A DNA stretch of 23,474 nucleotides, from IMG/VR virus record IMGVR_UViG_3300032322_000737, positions 1-23,474 of that record; one strand, given 5' to 3'. The notes under the pieces were generated by a model, which did no database searches, was not told the DNA's origin, and saw nothing but the letters and a program-made list of their open reading frames with translations. This document shows positions 1 through 6,666 of the stretch, piece by piece. This stretch comes from a virus. The stretch's first letter is position 1; every line of letters starts with the position of its first letter. Position numbers and translations under genes: made by a program.

Positions 1-282
1 CTCGCGCGTGCGGGCGCTGGCCTTATCGTCGTAATCCAGCTTGGCAGTTTGATAATCAATTTTGGCCATTTCAATTTTGAAATTGGCTTCAGTATCTTTA
101 ATCCTGGCCAAAACATCTGGCGAGCCATTTGTAATTGCGGCTACAAGGCTATCTTCACTAGCGTTCTCATCACCAAGGATAGACTTCCCCAACATGCTTA
201 CCGCTGCGCCAGCTAGTGGCCCACCTAAAGCAGTAGCCAGCGTGGTAGAAACACCTTGCAAAACATCACTTAGCACAGACAT
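1..282 (-). CDS. Holin-type phage protein, N-terminal part (partial)
   Basis: 94 codons open to the left window edge. The ATG at 282 has GGGGGAG 6 nt upstream and lies inside the end of the 204-aa gene. The protein starts MSVLSDVLQGVSTTLATALG, then GPLAGAAVSMLGKSILGDEN, then an acidic, helical stretch with PDVLARIKDTEANFKIEMAK and, at the cut, YDDKASARTRE. This order (Gly/Ala amphipathic start, acidic helix, D-x-ASAR-x-RE) matches phage proteins that I recall as annotated holins of the three-membrane-segment type, whose membrane segments follow the SAR motif. Those segments are outside the window, so the call is not confirmed. Confidence 0.6.
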   Translation of the reverse strand, partial: MSVLSDVLQGVSTTLATALGGPLAGAAVSMLGKSILGDENASEDSLVAAITNGSPDVLARIKDTEANFKIEMAKIDYQTAKLDYDDKASARTRE

Positions 283-880
283 TTTTTGCTCCCCCATGAA
301 TCACAACACAATTACGCCAAGGCCGCCACGGCTTGCCAACATTGGCAACAACACGCTCGGCCAGCTTCACCGAAATGTTGCGGCGGTCATACTTGTTTTT
401 GTCAAAGTCAACCAGCTCAATCAGCCGCCCTTTGCGGAATCCGTAAAACTTCCCGTTATGTTCAACAGCGGTCGTCACAAAGCAACCCCCAAAAACGGTC
501 GCCACAAGGTCTTGGAAGGACATCGGCTTACGAACATATGCAAACGACCCTGTTTTCTCTGTAAGGCCTTGTATGAAAGAATTAAGGAACATAAGGAATA
601 ATAGGCTAAAATCTATGATGCCCCACCACGGATAATTGATTTGCACGTCGAACAAAAAGCCCGATAGGCTGTCAAGAATCCACAAGCACGCCATGATAAA
701 CACAACAACGGCGGGAACACGTTTCCAAATTCCAAAATGCTGATTAGATGCTATGCCATAGGATAGCGCGGCCATTGCGATAAGAATGCCAAAGTAGGCA
801 ACGTAGTCTGCATCGCCAAGTTGCAAAAGGCTTCCAAGCCCAGGGGCAAGAATGCCAATTAGGGCAATGGTCATCCACAT
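266..880 (-). CDS. Four-segment membrane protein with C-terminal soluble domain
   Basis: 204 aa. Hydrophobic segments at about 3-21, 25-45, 54-77 and 85-106 are followed by a soluble domain of about 95 residues: VRKPMSFQDLVATVFGG, HNGKFYGFRKGRLIELV, then LAERVVANVGKPW and WRNCVVI near 189-194. The order of a short beta pair, a helix with VGKPW, and an Asn-Cys pair recalls circularly permuted NlpC/P60 or LRAT-like papain-fold domains seen in phages, but the usual Gly-His position is not clearly present, so activity is doubtful. The ATG at 880 has a weak binding site and relies on the stop 4 bp upstream; ATG at 874 is an alternative. The end overlaps the next gene by 17 bp. A lysis, envelope-modifying or exclusion role is possible. 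Confidence 0.55.
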   Translation of the reverse strand: MWMTIALIGILAPGLGSLLQLGDADYVAYFGILIAMAALSYGIASNQHFGIWKRVPAVVVFIMACLWILDSLSGFLFDVQINYPWWGIIDFSLLFLMFLNSFIQGLTEKTGSFAYVRKPMSFQDLVATVFGGCFVTTAVEHNGKFYGFRKGRLIELVDFDKNKYDRRNISVKLAERVVANVGKPWRPWRNCVVIHGGAKNVCAK

Positions 881-884
881 TGGA

Positions 885-977
885 TTAGCTTTTTTTACCG
901 CCTGGCTTTTTACCGCCAGTCATGGTGATTTTAATTGGCTTACTAGGTTTCTTAGTGCCCATTGTTACTCGTGACAT
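885..977 (-). CDS. Very small basic Lys/Gly-rich peptide
   Basis: 30 codons plus TAA. It begins MSRVTMGTKKPSK and ends with a Gly-Gly-Lys-Lys-Pro-Gly-Gly-Lys-Lys pattern. AGAAGGG lies 9 nt upstream of the ATG at 977, in the end of the preceding tiny ORF, and the stop is 4 bp before the 204-aa gene. Together with its neighbour it fills a 174-bp interval that would otherwise be empty. Basic and probably unstructured; function unknown. Confidence 0.5.
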   Translation of the reverse strand: MSRVTMGTKKPSKPIKITMTGGKKPGGKKS

Positions 978-979
978 AG

Positions 980-1045
980 TTAATAGCCCTTCTTGGTTGG
1001 CATTGGTTTTGGTTTTGGCTTGGGCTTTGGTTTCATGTTGGGCAT
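980..1045 (-). CDS. Very small Lys-Pro repeat peptide
   Basis: 21 codons plus TAA, too short for usual gene finding. The product begins MPNMKPKPKPK, continues the Lys-Pro alternation, and ends PTKKGY. AGGGA lies 6 nt before the ATG, and the frame fits between the stop of the 132-aa gene (9 bp) and the next small ORF (2 bp). I recall short Lys/Pro-rich ORFs in other phage late regions, but know no function. Highly basic, no hydrophobic segment; it might bind nucleic acid or membrane phospholipids. Confidence 0.55.
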   Translation of the reverse strand: MPNMKPKPKPKPKPMPTKKGY

Positions 1046-1054
1046 AACAATTCC

Positions 1055-1453
1055 CTAGTGAGGTTTGACAGAATTTATTAGGCCACCAGCAAACTCACCA
1101 GCAACCCTTGCCCCGCTTGAGCCAGAGGCTATAAACAATAGTACAGCGACTACAAGAATAGTCAAGAACGCCAGCCATACCAAAGCTACATGTATTTTTT
1201 GCTCGACTAACCTTAGCCGCTTTTGCTGCTCAACTTTATGTGTGTCAAAATCAGTTTTTATTGCATCGACAGATTCTACAACTTTTTCCAAGCCAAGCAC
1301 CATTTTCTGGGCAAGCAAAGCCGCTTCAGTTTTTTCTTCTATAGTTTTTTGAGCAAATTTTGTGACGTTTTTAATGCCTTCGTTAAGCGTATCCTCAACA
1401 GCCTGCAACCGCGTTACTACCACTGCGACTTGGGTTGCAATATCCTTAGTCAT
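1055..1453 (-). CDS. Coiled-coil protein with one membrane anchor
   Basis: 132 aa from the ATG at 1453, which overlaps the end of the preceding gene by 8 bp; a longer frame to 1537 would overlap it by 92 bp and lacks support. Residues about 10-86 form a charged helix with coiled-coil spacing (VTRLQAVEDTLNEGIKN, LRLVEQK); residues about 89-109 are one membrane segment (VALVWLAFLTILVVAVLLFI); the last 20 residues are Gly/Ser-rich. The topology, large soluble domain first and anchor near the C-terminus, is the reverse of an Rz-type spanin, so that role is doubtful. It could regulate a holin or anchor another protein. No family recognised. Confidence 0.6.
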   Translation of the reverse strand: MTKDIATQVAVVVTRLQAVEDTLNEGIKNVTKFAQKTIEEKTEAALLAQKMVLGLEKVVESVDAIKTDFDTHKVEQQKRLRLVEQKIHVALVWLAFLTILVVAVLLFIASGSSGARVAGEFAGGLINSVKPH

Positions 1454-1856
1454 TGGCTTTATCCCGCTTGGATTGAACGATTCTAGCAACAATGCCCGAT
1501 ACAAGCAAGGTTGATACAGAGGCCGTAGCACAAACAAACAATATGATGCTGCCGTACAAAATGCTTAAGCTGAAAACACCGCCATTGATAAAGAACAGCA
1601 AGTCTTGAATCGTGTCGCGCACAATCTTCCAGGTAAGGATTTGCTTTGACCAGTCCGCCAGTTTTTTAGCCAGCCCCAACACGACAAGCAATGCAATCGC
1701 ATAGTACCATGACGCGCCCAGCACCAAAGCCAAACCAGAGAAGAACACCCCCAGGAAGGCGTGGGATAACTGGTTAGATGCCCAACCGTACCAATCGTTG
1801 CCCTGGTCATCTTGCGCCTTCAGGAATTTAACAATGGTGTCGATGGGGCTTGCCAT
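1446..1856 (-). CDS. Integral membrane protein, candidate lysis or holin-related protein
   Basis: 136 aa with about four hydrophobic segments (roughly 31-47, 50-64, 86-107 and 105-127) and a positively charged C-terminus (ARIVQSKRDK). The N-terminus is soluble and charged, with NDWYGWASNQLSHAFLG leading into the first segment. Size and membrane content fit a holin or an accessory inner-membrane phage protein, but no family motif proves it. It starts 2 bp after the 266-aa gene, and its last 8 bp overlap the start of the next membrane protein. It belongs to a membrane-protein block at the end of the late region. Confidence 0.55.
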   Translation of the reverse strand: MASPIDTIVKFLKAQDDQGNDWYGWASNQLSHAFLGVFFSGLALVLGASWYYAIALLVVLGLAKKLADWSKQILTWKIVRDTIQDLLFFINGGVFSLSILYGSIILFVCATASVSTLLVSGIVARIVQSKRDKAND

Positions 1857-1858
1857 GC

Positions 1859-2659
1859 TTAAACCTCAAATGCCTCCAGAAAAAAATCATCAAGCTGTTG
1901 GCTGGTCATGCCAAATGCTGCACCAAACAAAGCCGATACCATCGCATCGTCGCGGGGGATAAGTGTCATGGCCTTTAGCGTCAGGCGGGCATTGTTAGCG
2001 TCCGCCGTGGGGAGTGTTGATAGCACTGCCTCAATACCAGCGGGGATGACTTTGCTTTCCAAAAAGTCCGCCGCCGTGGTGTAGTCCATCAATTCAGAAT
2101 TAACCGCCGCCAAGGCAAATTGCCGCATGGTCAAAACAACATAGGATGCCTGCAAAGGCTTGGGGTCAAAATCCGCTTCATAAGCCAGCACGTCATTAAC
2201 AGTACTTAACGCGGCCAGGTCGGTTTCTGCATTTTCTAAGAATGGGCTTCTAAGCTGGTGCGTCCATTGCAGGTTTGGCTGTAGGATTTTTTGACTGTCC
2301 GCAACCTTGCTCGCGCCCTCTTTTGCCACCAGGTCGCTATACTGCAATAGCGCGTCCCTATCCGCCCTTATTGCCGCCAGCTTATCAATCCGCGCCTGTT
2401 CCAACGTGGTTTTGGTAAACACACGCTCTAGCAATGTTTTGCTCCACCCGCTTAAAAACGGTAGGGTGATTGTTTTGGCTGGGTAAGTGTAAGTTTCTGG
2501 TTCAACGCCAAGGTTGGGTAAATTGTCATTAACGACTTGATGCGCGGCGGCACGCTGTTCAGTGGTGGCTGTTTCCAAAAAGGAAATAACCCCATCGCTG
2601 TTGACGCCCTCAATCGGGGCTACCGCGCTAATCAGTTGATAAAGTTGTTGAATATCCAT
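1859..2659 (-). CDS. Unknown protein downstream of the tail fibre, possible fibre assembly partner
   Basis: 266 aa, acidic, largely helical, with no membrane segment. After a helical start (DIQQLYQLISAV) there is a Tyr/Pro/Thr segment, then QARIDKLAAIRADRDALLQY at about residues 88-107, which resembles the helical IRAERD region of phage tail fibre assembly chaperones, and repeated helices to the C-terminus (FFLEAFEV). The match is weak. The ATG follows the fibre stop by 9 bp with GGGGG 5 nt upstream, a position often taken by fibre chaperones. A minor fibre or baseplate component is equally possible. The next gene starts 2 bp after its stop. Confidence 0.5.
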   Translation of the reverse strand: MDIQQLYQLISAVAPIEGVNSDGVISFLETATTEQRAAAHQVVNDNLPNLGVEPETYTYPAKTITLPFLSGWSKTLLERVFTKTTLEQARIDKLAAIRADRDALLQYSDLVAKEGASKVADSQKILQPNLQWTHQLRSPFLENAETDLAALSTVNDVLAYEADFDPKPLQASYVVLTMRQFALAAVNSELMDYTTAADFLESKVIPAGIEAVLSTLPTADANNARLTLKAMTLIPRDDAMVSALFGAAFGMTSQQLDDFFLEAFEV

Positions 2660-2668
2660 CTTGTCCCC

Positions 2669-4945
2669 CTAACAGAAAATTGCGCCGTTAATGCCGTTTG
2701 GATATGTGCTACCAAAGAATGTACATCCAGCGGCATTGCCGTATTCCATCCAAGACAAATAATTTAACCCCAAGGTTGGAGTTGCATCAACAGTAGATGA
2801 ACCGTACGTCGCATAGTTAATTATTTGTGAGTTCAGAAATGCTACAGACCCATTTAACGGTGATGTAGTGCTGTTTAAGCCTATGGCAGTAAGCGCCCCA
2901 GAATTGGCCGAAGCAATGTTTGCAAGTCCTGTTTGACTACAAACCACAGCATCTTCAACAACACCAATAAAGAAATTTAACTGATTGACTGTAGAGCCAT
3001 TAGCTTGACGGTATGCCCCAGTATTATACGCCCAGGATGCAGTCGATTCAAACCGTTGCATCCGCAACAATACGCGGTTGTAATAGTTGAAAATATAGCG
3101 GCCAGTGGTTGCGCCCGTGTTGGTTAAAGAGCTGGCTGTCTGCCCGTTGGTGTGGCAATAGAAGCTGCCCAGATAGCGGCGGGTGGTTGCGCCTGATTTA
3201 ACCAAAATTCCATCGAGATAGACTAAAGCTGTCGCTCGCGTGGTGCTGTTTGTCCAGGCCGTCAATTCTAAAGTTGGAACCCCAGAATTGTCATAGCAAA
3301 ACACATCATAGCCAAGGCCAGCAGTTGTAGCCGCTAAACTGATGCTGATTTCTGCGCTGGTTCGCAAATGCCATCTTGTTCCATTGTGCAAAGCAATTTT
3401 GTTGCCGTTGTAAGGGGTCATGTACAGCGTGGTGACGGCATTTGCATCGCCCGTCTGAACGGGCACGCCAGAAGTAGGCGTTAGGCGAAAATTGTTCATT
3501 TTCGGAGTGCCAGAACCACCGATAGCGCCATTGATAATTGGGGCAGTTAAAGTTTTATCAGTCAAAGTTTGCGGATGAGTTAACCCAACAACTTGTTCAG
3601 AGATATTATCGGGGTCATAAATTGGTTTACTCATCATGCCTGGATTTAATTCAGTCCAAGTGATGTCTGTCACCCCAATAGTTCCGCCAACCTCGTTGGT
3701 GTTTGCCCATGTTTTATTGATATTAGCAGAGCCACCTAAAGTAAATACAGATTGCCCCTGTATTTCAGTCCATGTATCCGCGTCAGTTGCGCGAGTCCAT
3801 GCACCAGCAGCAGAAACATAAACACCGTTGTTTATTGCCAGTAATTGATTTTTTACTAACACTCGACTTGCGCTGGTTGTAACCGTGTCAATGGTTTGCT
3901 CGCCTGATAACGTAATGTTCGCTGTAGTCGCACATGCCACCGCTGGCTTTGTTTTTACATTAGACGAGGCAAGAGCAGCAGATGCAGCCGCCGCCGTTTC
4001 GCTTGCCAGGGCATTTGCCGCATAAACCTGTGCAAGGTTAGCAGCCGTAGAAGCCGCACCAACCAATAAGGACGGCGCACGCACATCAATGTTGTTAACA
4101 CCAGCAGCAGGAGCCGTCGCAAAGGTTAGCGTCGTGCCGTTAATGGTGTAAGCGCTGGTCGGCAACAATGCCATGTTTTCGCTAACGGCTTCCGTGACAG
4201 AAACATTGTCCAGCGTCCCAGTAAACGCATTGCCCGTAAACGCAATTGGCGTGCTGGCTGCCGCAATGATGATTTCACGATAAGTTCCCGATGCCGTGCG
4301 CTCAACACCATTTTGCCCGCCAATAGATGGGATAAGGCCACCAGCCGAACGTGTAATGGTGTACGTTACAGCATACGCCTGACCAGCCACAACCGTAAGA
4401 ACAGGGATTTGGCTAATGCCAGTTGAGATTGCCCCCGTCGCCGTTGCAACACCAGAACCGATTGTCCAGCCTGCACCCTTAGTCCACAAGGTATCGGTGG
4501 TGAAGCTGCCGTTTTGTGCTATTTCCTGCAAGCCAGAGGCAACGCTAACCAACAAGCCTTTGGGGTCAGTTCCAAGGGCGCTGGACGTGGTAAATACCGT
4601 CTGCGTGCCATTGCCAGAAAACAATTCAGCGTAGGCATTGGTGGCCGTCACAAGCCCAGCAAACGAGGTCACGTTGTCCAGCGGCTCACCAACCTGAACG
4701 CCATTTGCATCCCGCACAATAAATTTGTAAGAACCTTCGCCCCAGATAGCCCCACCACCAGATGTAGGACGACCAGCAGCGTTTAACTGAATCGGGTTGG
4801 GGGCTTGAGTAGTTCCAGCCGCACTGGTGTACGTTGCTTGCCGCGTGGTTGTGCCAGCCGCAAACACGTCAATAAAACCATTGGCAAGCGGGTCGCCGTT
4901 ATTGTCAAAAAATTGAAAGATAGGGGGGAGAAGGAGGACGCTCAT
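2669..4945 (-). CDS. Tail fibre, modular receptor-binding protein
   Basis: 758 aa. Residues 1-95 (FQFFDNNGDPLANGFIDVF, then LNAAGRPTSGGGAIWGEG) are the virion-attachment type domain found on many tail spikes and fibres. Residues about 140-250 look like a carbohydrate-binding-like beta sandwich. About 295-330 is an Ala-rich trimeric-stalk-like stretch. About 333-392 (ATTANITLSGEQTIDTV, RVLVKNQ, NNGVYVSAAGAWTRATDAD) and LTDKTLTAPIING near 461 are common fibre repeats. From about 485 the C-terminal module (TTLYMTPYNGNKIALHNG, YDVFCYDN, RRYLGSF, FNYYNRVLLRM) is widespread in phage fibres. It binds the host surface and sits at the tail. The ATG overlaps the upstream stop (ATGA). C6 and T6 runs occur within the first 40 bases of the gene. 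Confidence 0.85.
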   Translation of the reverse strand: MSVLLLPPIFQFFDNNGDPLANGFIDVFAAGTTTRQATYTSAAGTTQAPNPIQLNAAGRPTSGGGAIWGEGSYKFIVRDANGVQVGEPLDNVTSFAGLVTATNAYAELFSGNGTQTVFTTSSALGTDPKGLLVSVASGLQEIAQNGSFTTDTLWTKGAGWTIGSGVATATGAISTGISQIPVLTVVAGQAYAVTYTITRSAGGLIPSIGGQNGVERTASGTYREIIIAAASTPIAFTGNAFTGTLDNVSVTEAVSENMALLPTSAYTINGTTLTFATAPAAGVNNIDVRAPSLLVGAASTAANLAQVYAANALASETAAAASAALASSNVKTKPAVACATTANITLSGEQTIDTVTTSASRVLVKNQLLAINNGVYVSAAGAWTRATDADTWTEIQGQSVFTLGGSANINKTWANTNEVGGTIGVTDITWTELNPGMMSKPIYDPDNISEQVVGLTHPQTLTDKTLTAPIINGAIGGSGTPKMNNFRLTPTSGVPVQTGDANAVTTLYMTPYNGNKIALHNGTRWHLRTSAEISISLAATTAGLGYDVFCYDNSGVPTLELTAWTNSTTRATALVYLDGILVKSGATTRRYLGSFYCHTNGQTASSLTNTGATTGRYIFNYYNRVLLRMQRFESTASWAYNTGAYRQANGSTVNQLNFFIGVVEDAVVCSQTGLANIASANSGALTAIGLNSTTSPLNGSVAFLNSQIINYATYGSSTVDATPTLGLNYLSWMEYGNAAGCTFFGSTYPNGINGAIFC

Positions 4946-6666
4946 CGTGGTGACTTTCCTTTGGCTACTGAACGAAGGTATCTATCTAACAAATCTTTGG
5001 CTTCATTTGGCGGCAACTTGCTAACTTGTTCAATTGCTGGGTTTAAAAATTCACTTGGCATTTGGCCAATAATTTCTCTATCAGCTTGCGTCAATGGAAC
5101 GCCAACACCATTTTTATCTACAAAAATTGTTCTTTGAGGAGCTGGCAGTGCCAACATTTGTTCAGGCGTGTTGTTTCCTTTTTTGGCTTCAAATGCTTTT
5201 TGGAGGTTTTGCTTGGTTAGCAGCTGCGCTAGGCGGTTTATCCGCGTAGGCTCAGCCTCAACCGTTATGCCTTTGGTGATAGATTTTGCCAGCTTATTTG
5301 CCTTGGCGGTTTGTAATGCCGTTGCACCAGCACCAGCAGCTAGGTTGCCCACATATGCTGCGCCAGCCCCGACCAAGTTGCCACTCGCGCCTGCGATAAC
5401 TGGAATAAGCTTGCTTGACATAAGTTTTAGCGCGTTAATTGTTAGACCACCTTTGGCCGCTTTATCCATGAGAGCAATTTGTTCTTTGGTGTACCCGCTG
5501 CCCTTTTTGCGAGCCTGGTTGGAAAGATTGCGAAATCCAGTTTGAATAATTGTTGCTTCATTTGGGCGGCCTTCAGCATTGCGGAATATGCGCTCAACAT
5601 CTTCCATTTGATACTTGCGGCGATATAAATCACGAGCTTGCGCCAGCGTTTGACCGCTTGGAGATTCTGCTACCGATTGACGAAGGGTGTTTTGAATGTT
5701 GGATAATTCAACGCCAAGTTGGTTTTCACCAGCCCTAAATGCTTTGTCTTTTAGGTTGCTGATGTCTTTGTCGATAATGTCTATTTCATCAATGCCAAGA
5801 GGCTTATCTGCCAGCTTACGGTATTTTCCCAAGCCAGATTCTAACGCCTGCGACAAGTCTGTCTCGACCGCGTCGGCAATCATTTTGGGCTTTGCCGAAT
5901 CAATCGCTGCAATAAATTTATTTGTCACCGATGGGGCATCAAAAACTTCGCCGCTAGCTCTGGCAGCTTCATAGCCCTTAACGCCCATACTAGCCAACTG
6001 CTCAGAATTTGGCATCACGCGAGCAGGGGTTGCCAATTTTCCCACCCCACGAGTAACTGCCTTACCTGCCATATCACCTGTTTTATCTATCGCCGCATCA
6101 ACAGCCTTGGTGGATGCAGTGATAAGACTTTGACCCCCGACTTTCTTGAACGGCAAAGCGATATTGACAGCATCAACGGCGGAGCCGACGCGCCCTGCCG
6201 TAATGGGATACTGTTGATTGAAATCATTGATTGCGCCAATCGTAGCGCGACCCGCGCGAGTATCAGCAAGATAAGAAGCTGCATTGCCAATTTGCTCCAC
6301 AACAGGTTTTTCAATAAAGTCTGGCGTTACTTCAGATAAAACATTAAGCGCGGTGTCTGGTAACAACTGCGCCATTTTGAGGCCACTACGTGCTATTGCT
6401 TCAGTATCCGATATTTTGCCCTCAACCGCCAGATTCGCCAAATCACTAATCTGCTTTTTGCGGCGGTCAAAATCAGCTTGTAGGCGTGAGCCGAAAGTGT
6501 CTTGGGCAGGTTCAGGTTGAACAGGGGCAGCTGTATCCATGCCAGCGGCCTTCATCAATTCCTCATCGCTAAACTGTGATAAATCCATAGCAGCAGCGGG
6601 AGCTTTCCCAACTCCACCGCCTACCGCCCGCATCAATTCCTCATCGCTAAACTGTGATAAATCCAC
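4942..6666 (-). CDS. Third internal virion / ejection-type protein (GTG start)
   Basis: 574 aa. Starts at GTG 6666-6664, overlapping the upstream TAG by one base, with GGGAGG 6 nt before it. The first 40 residues hold DLSQFSDEELM twice, 26 residues apart, from an exact 35-bp DNA repeat; similar SDEEL motifs occur at the N-termini of other phage virion proteins. The body is helical: about 220-400 (GYEAARASGEVF, ARDLYRRKYQMEDVERIFRN, FRNLSNQARKKG) matches a domain I recall in large uncharacterised phage proteins, followed by an Ala/Gly-rich hydrophobic segment at about 408-450 that could enter a membrane. It overlaps the tail fibre ATG by 4 bp (ATGA). Ejection role is inferred from position and composition; no catalytic motif is visible. 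Confidence 0.66.
   Translation of the reverse strand: MDLSQFSDEELMRAVGGGVGKAPAAAMDLSQFSDEELMKAAGMDTAAPVQPEPAQDTFGSRLQADFDRRKKQISDLANLAVEGKISDTEAIARSGLKMAQLLPDTALNVLSEVTPDFIEKPVVEQIGNAASYLADTRAGRATIGAINDFNQQYPITAGRVGSAVDAVNIALPFKKVGGQSLITASTKAVDAAIDKTGDMAGKAVTRGVGKLATPARVMPNSEQLASMGVKGYEAARASGEVFDAPSVTNKFIAAIDSAKPKMIADAVETDLSQALESGLGKYRKLADKPLGIDEIDIIDKDISNLKDKAFRAGENQLGVELSNIQNTLRQSVAESPSGQTLAQARDLYRRKYQMEDVERIFRNAEGRPNEATIIQTGFRNLSNQARKKGSGYTKEQIALMDKAAKGGLTINALKLMSSKLIPVIAGASGNLVGAGAAYVGNLAAGAGATALQTAKANKLAKSITKGITVEAEPTRINRLAQLLTKQNLQKAFEAKKGNNTPEQMLALPAPQRTIFVDKNGVGVPLTQADREIIGQMPSEFLNPAIEQVSKLPPNEAKDLLDRYLRSVAKGKSPR
6553..6587. repeat. 35-bp direct repeat, inner copy
   Basis: Exact copy of 6631-6665. 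On the minus strand it encodes the second DLSQFSDEELM; it is preceded by an ATG instead of the GTG used at the outer copy. Start-to-start distance is 78 bp (26 codons), so frame is kept. Confidence 0.95.
6631..6665. repeat. 35-bp direct repeat, outer copy at the gene start
   Basis: Exact copy of 6553-6587. On the minus strand it begins within the GTG start codon of the 574-aa gene and encodes its first DLSQFSDEELM. The 43 bp between the copies encode a Gly/Ala-rich linker. Confidence 0.95.

Noticed and set aside
62-601. Plus-strand ORF of 179 aa
   Set aside because: It is antisense to the partial holin-type gene and the 204-aa membrane protein gene, both of which have good starts or tight spacing; the product has no recognisable features.
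2669-3120. Diversity-generating retroelement acting on the tail fibre C-terminus
   Set aside because: No reverse transcriptase and no near-identical template repeat is visible in the window; the fibre end matches a common fixed module.
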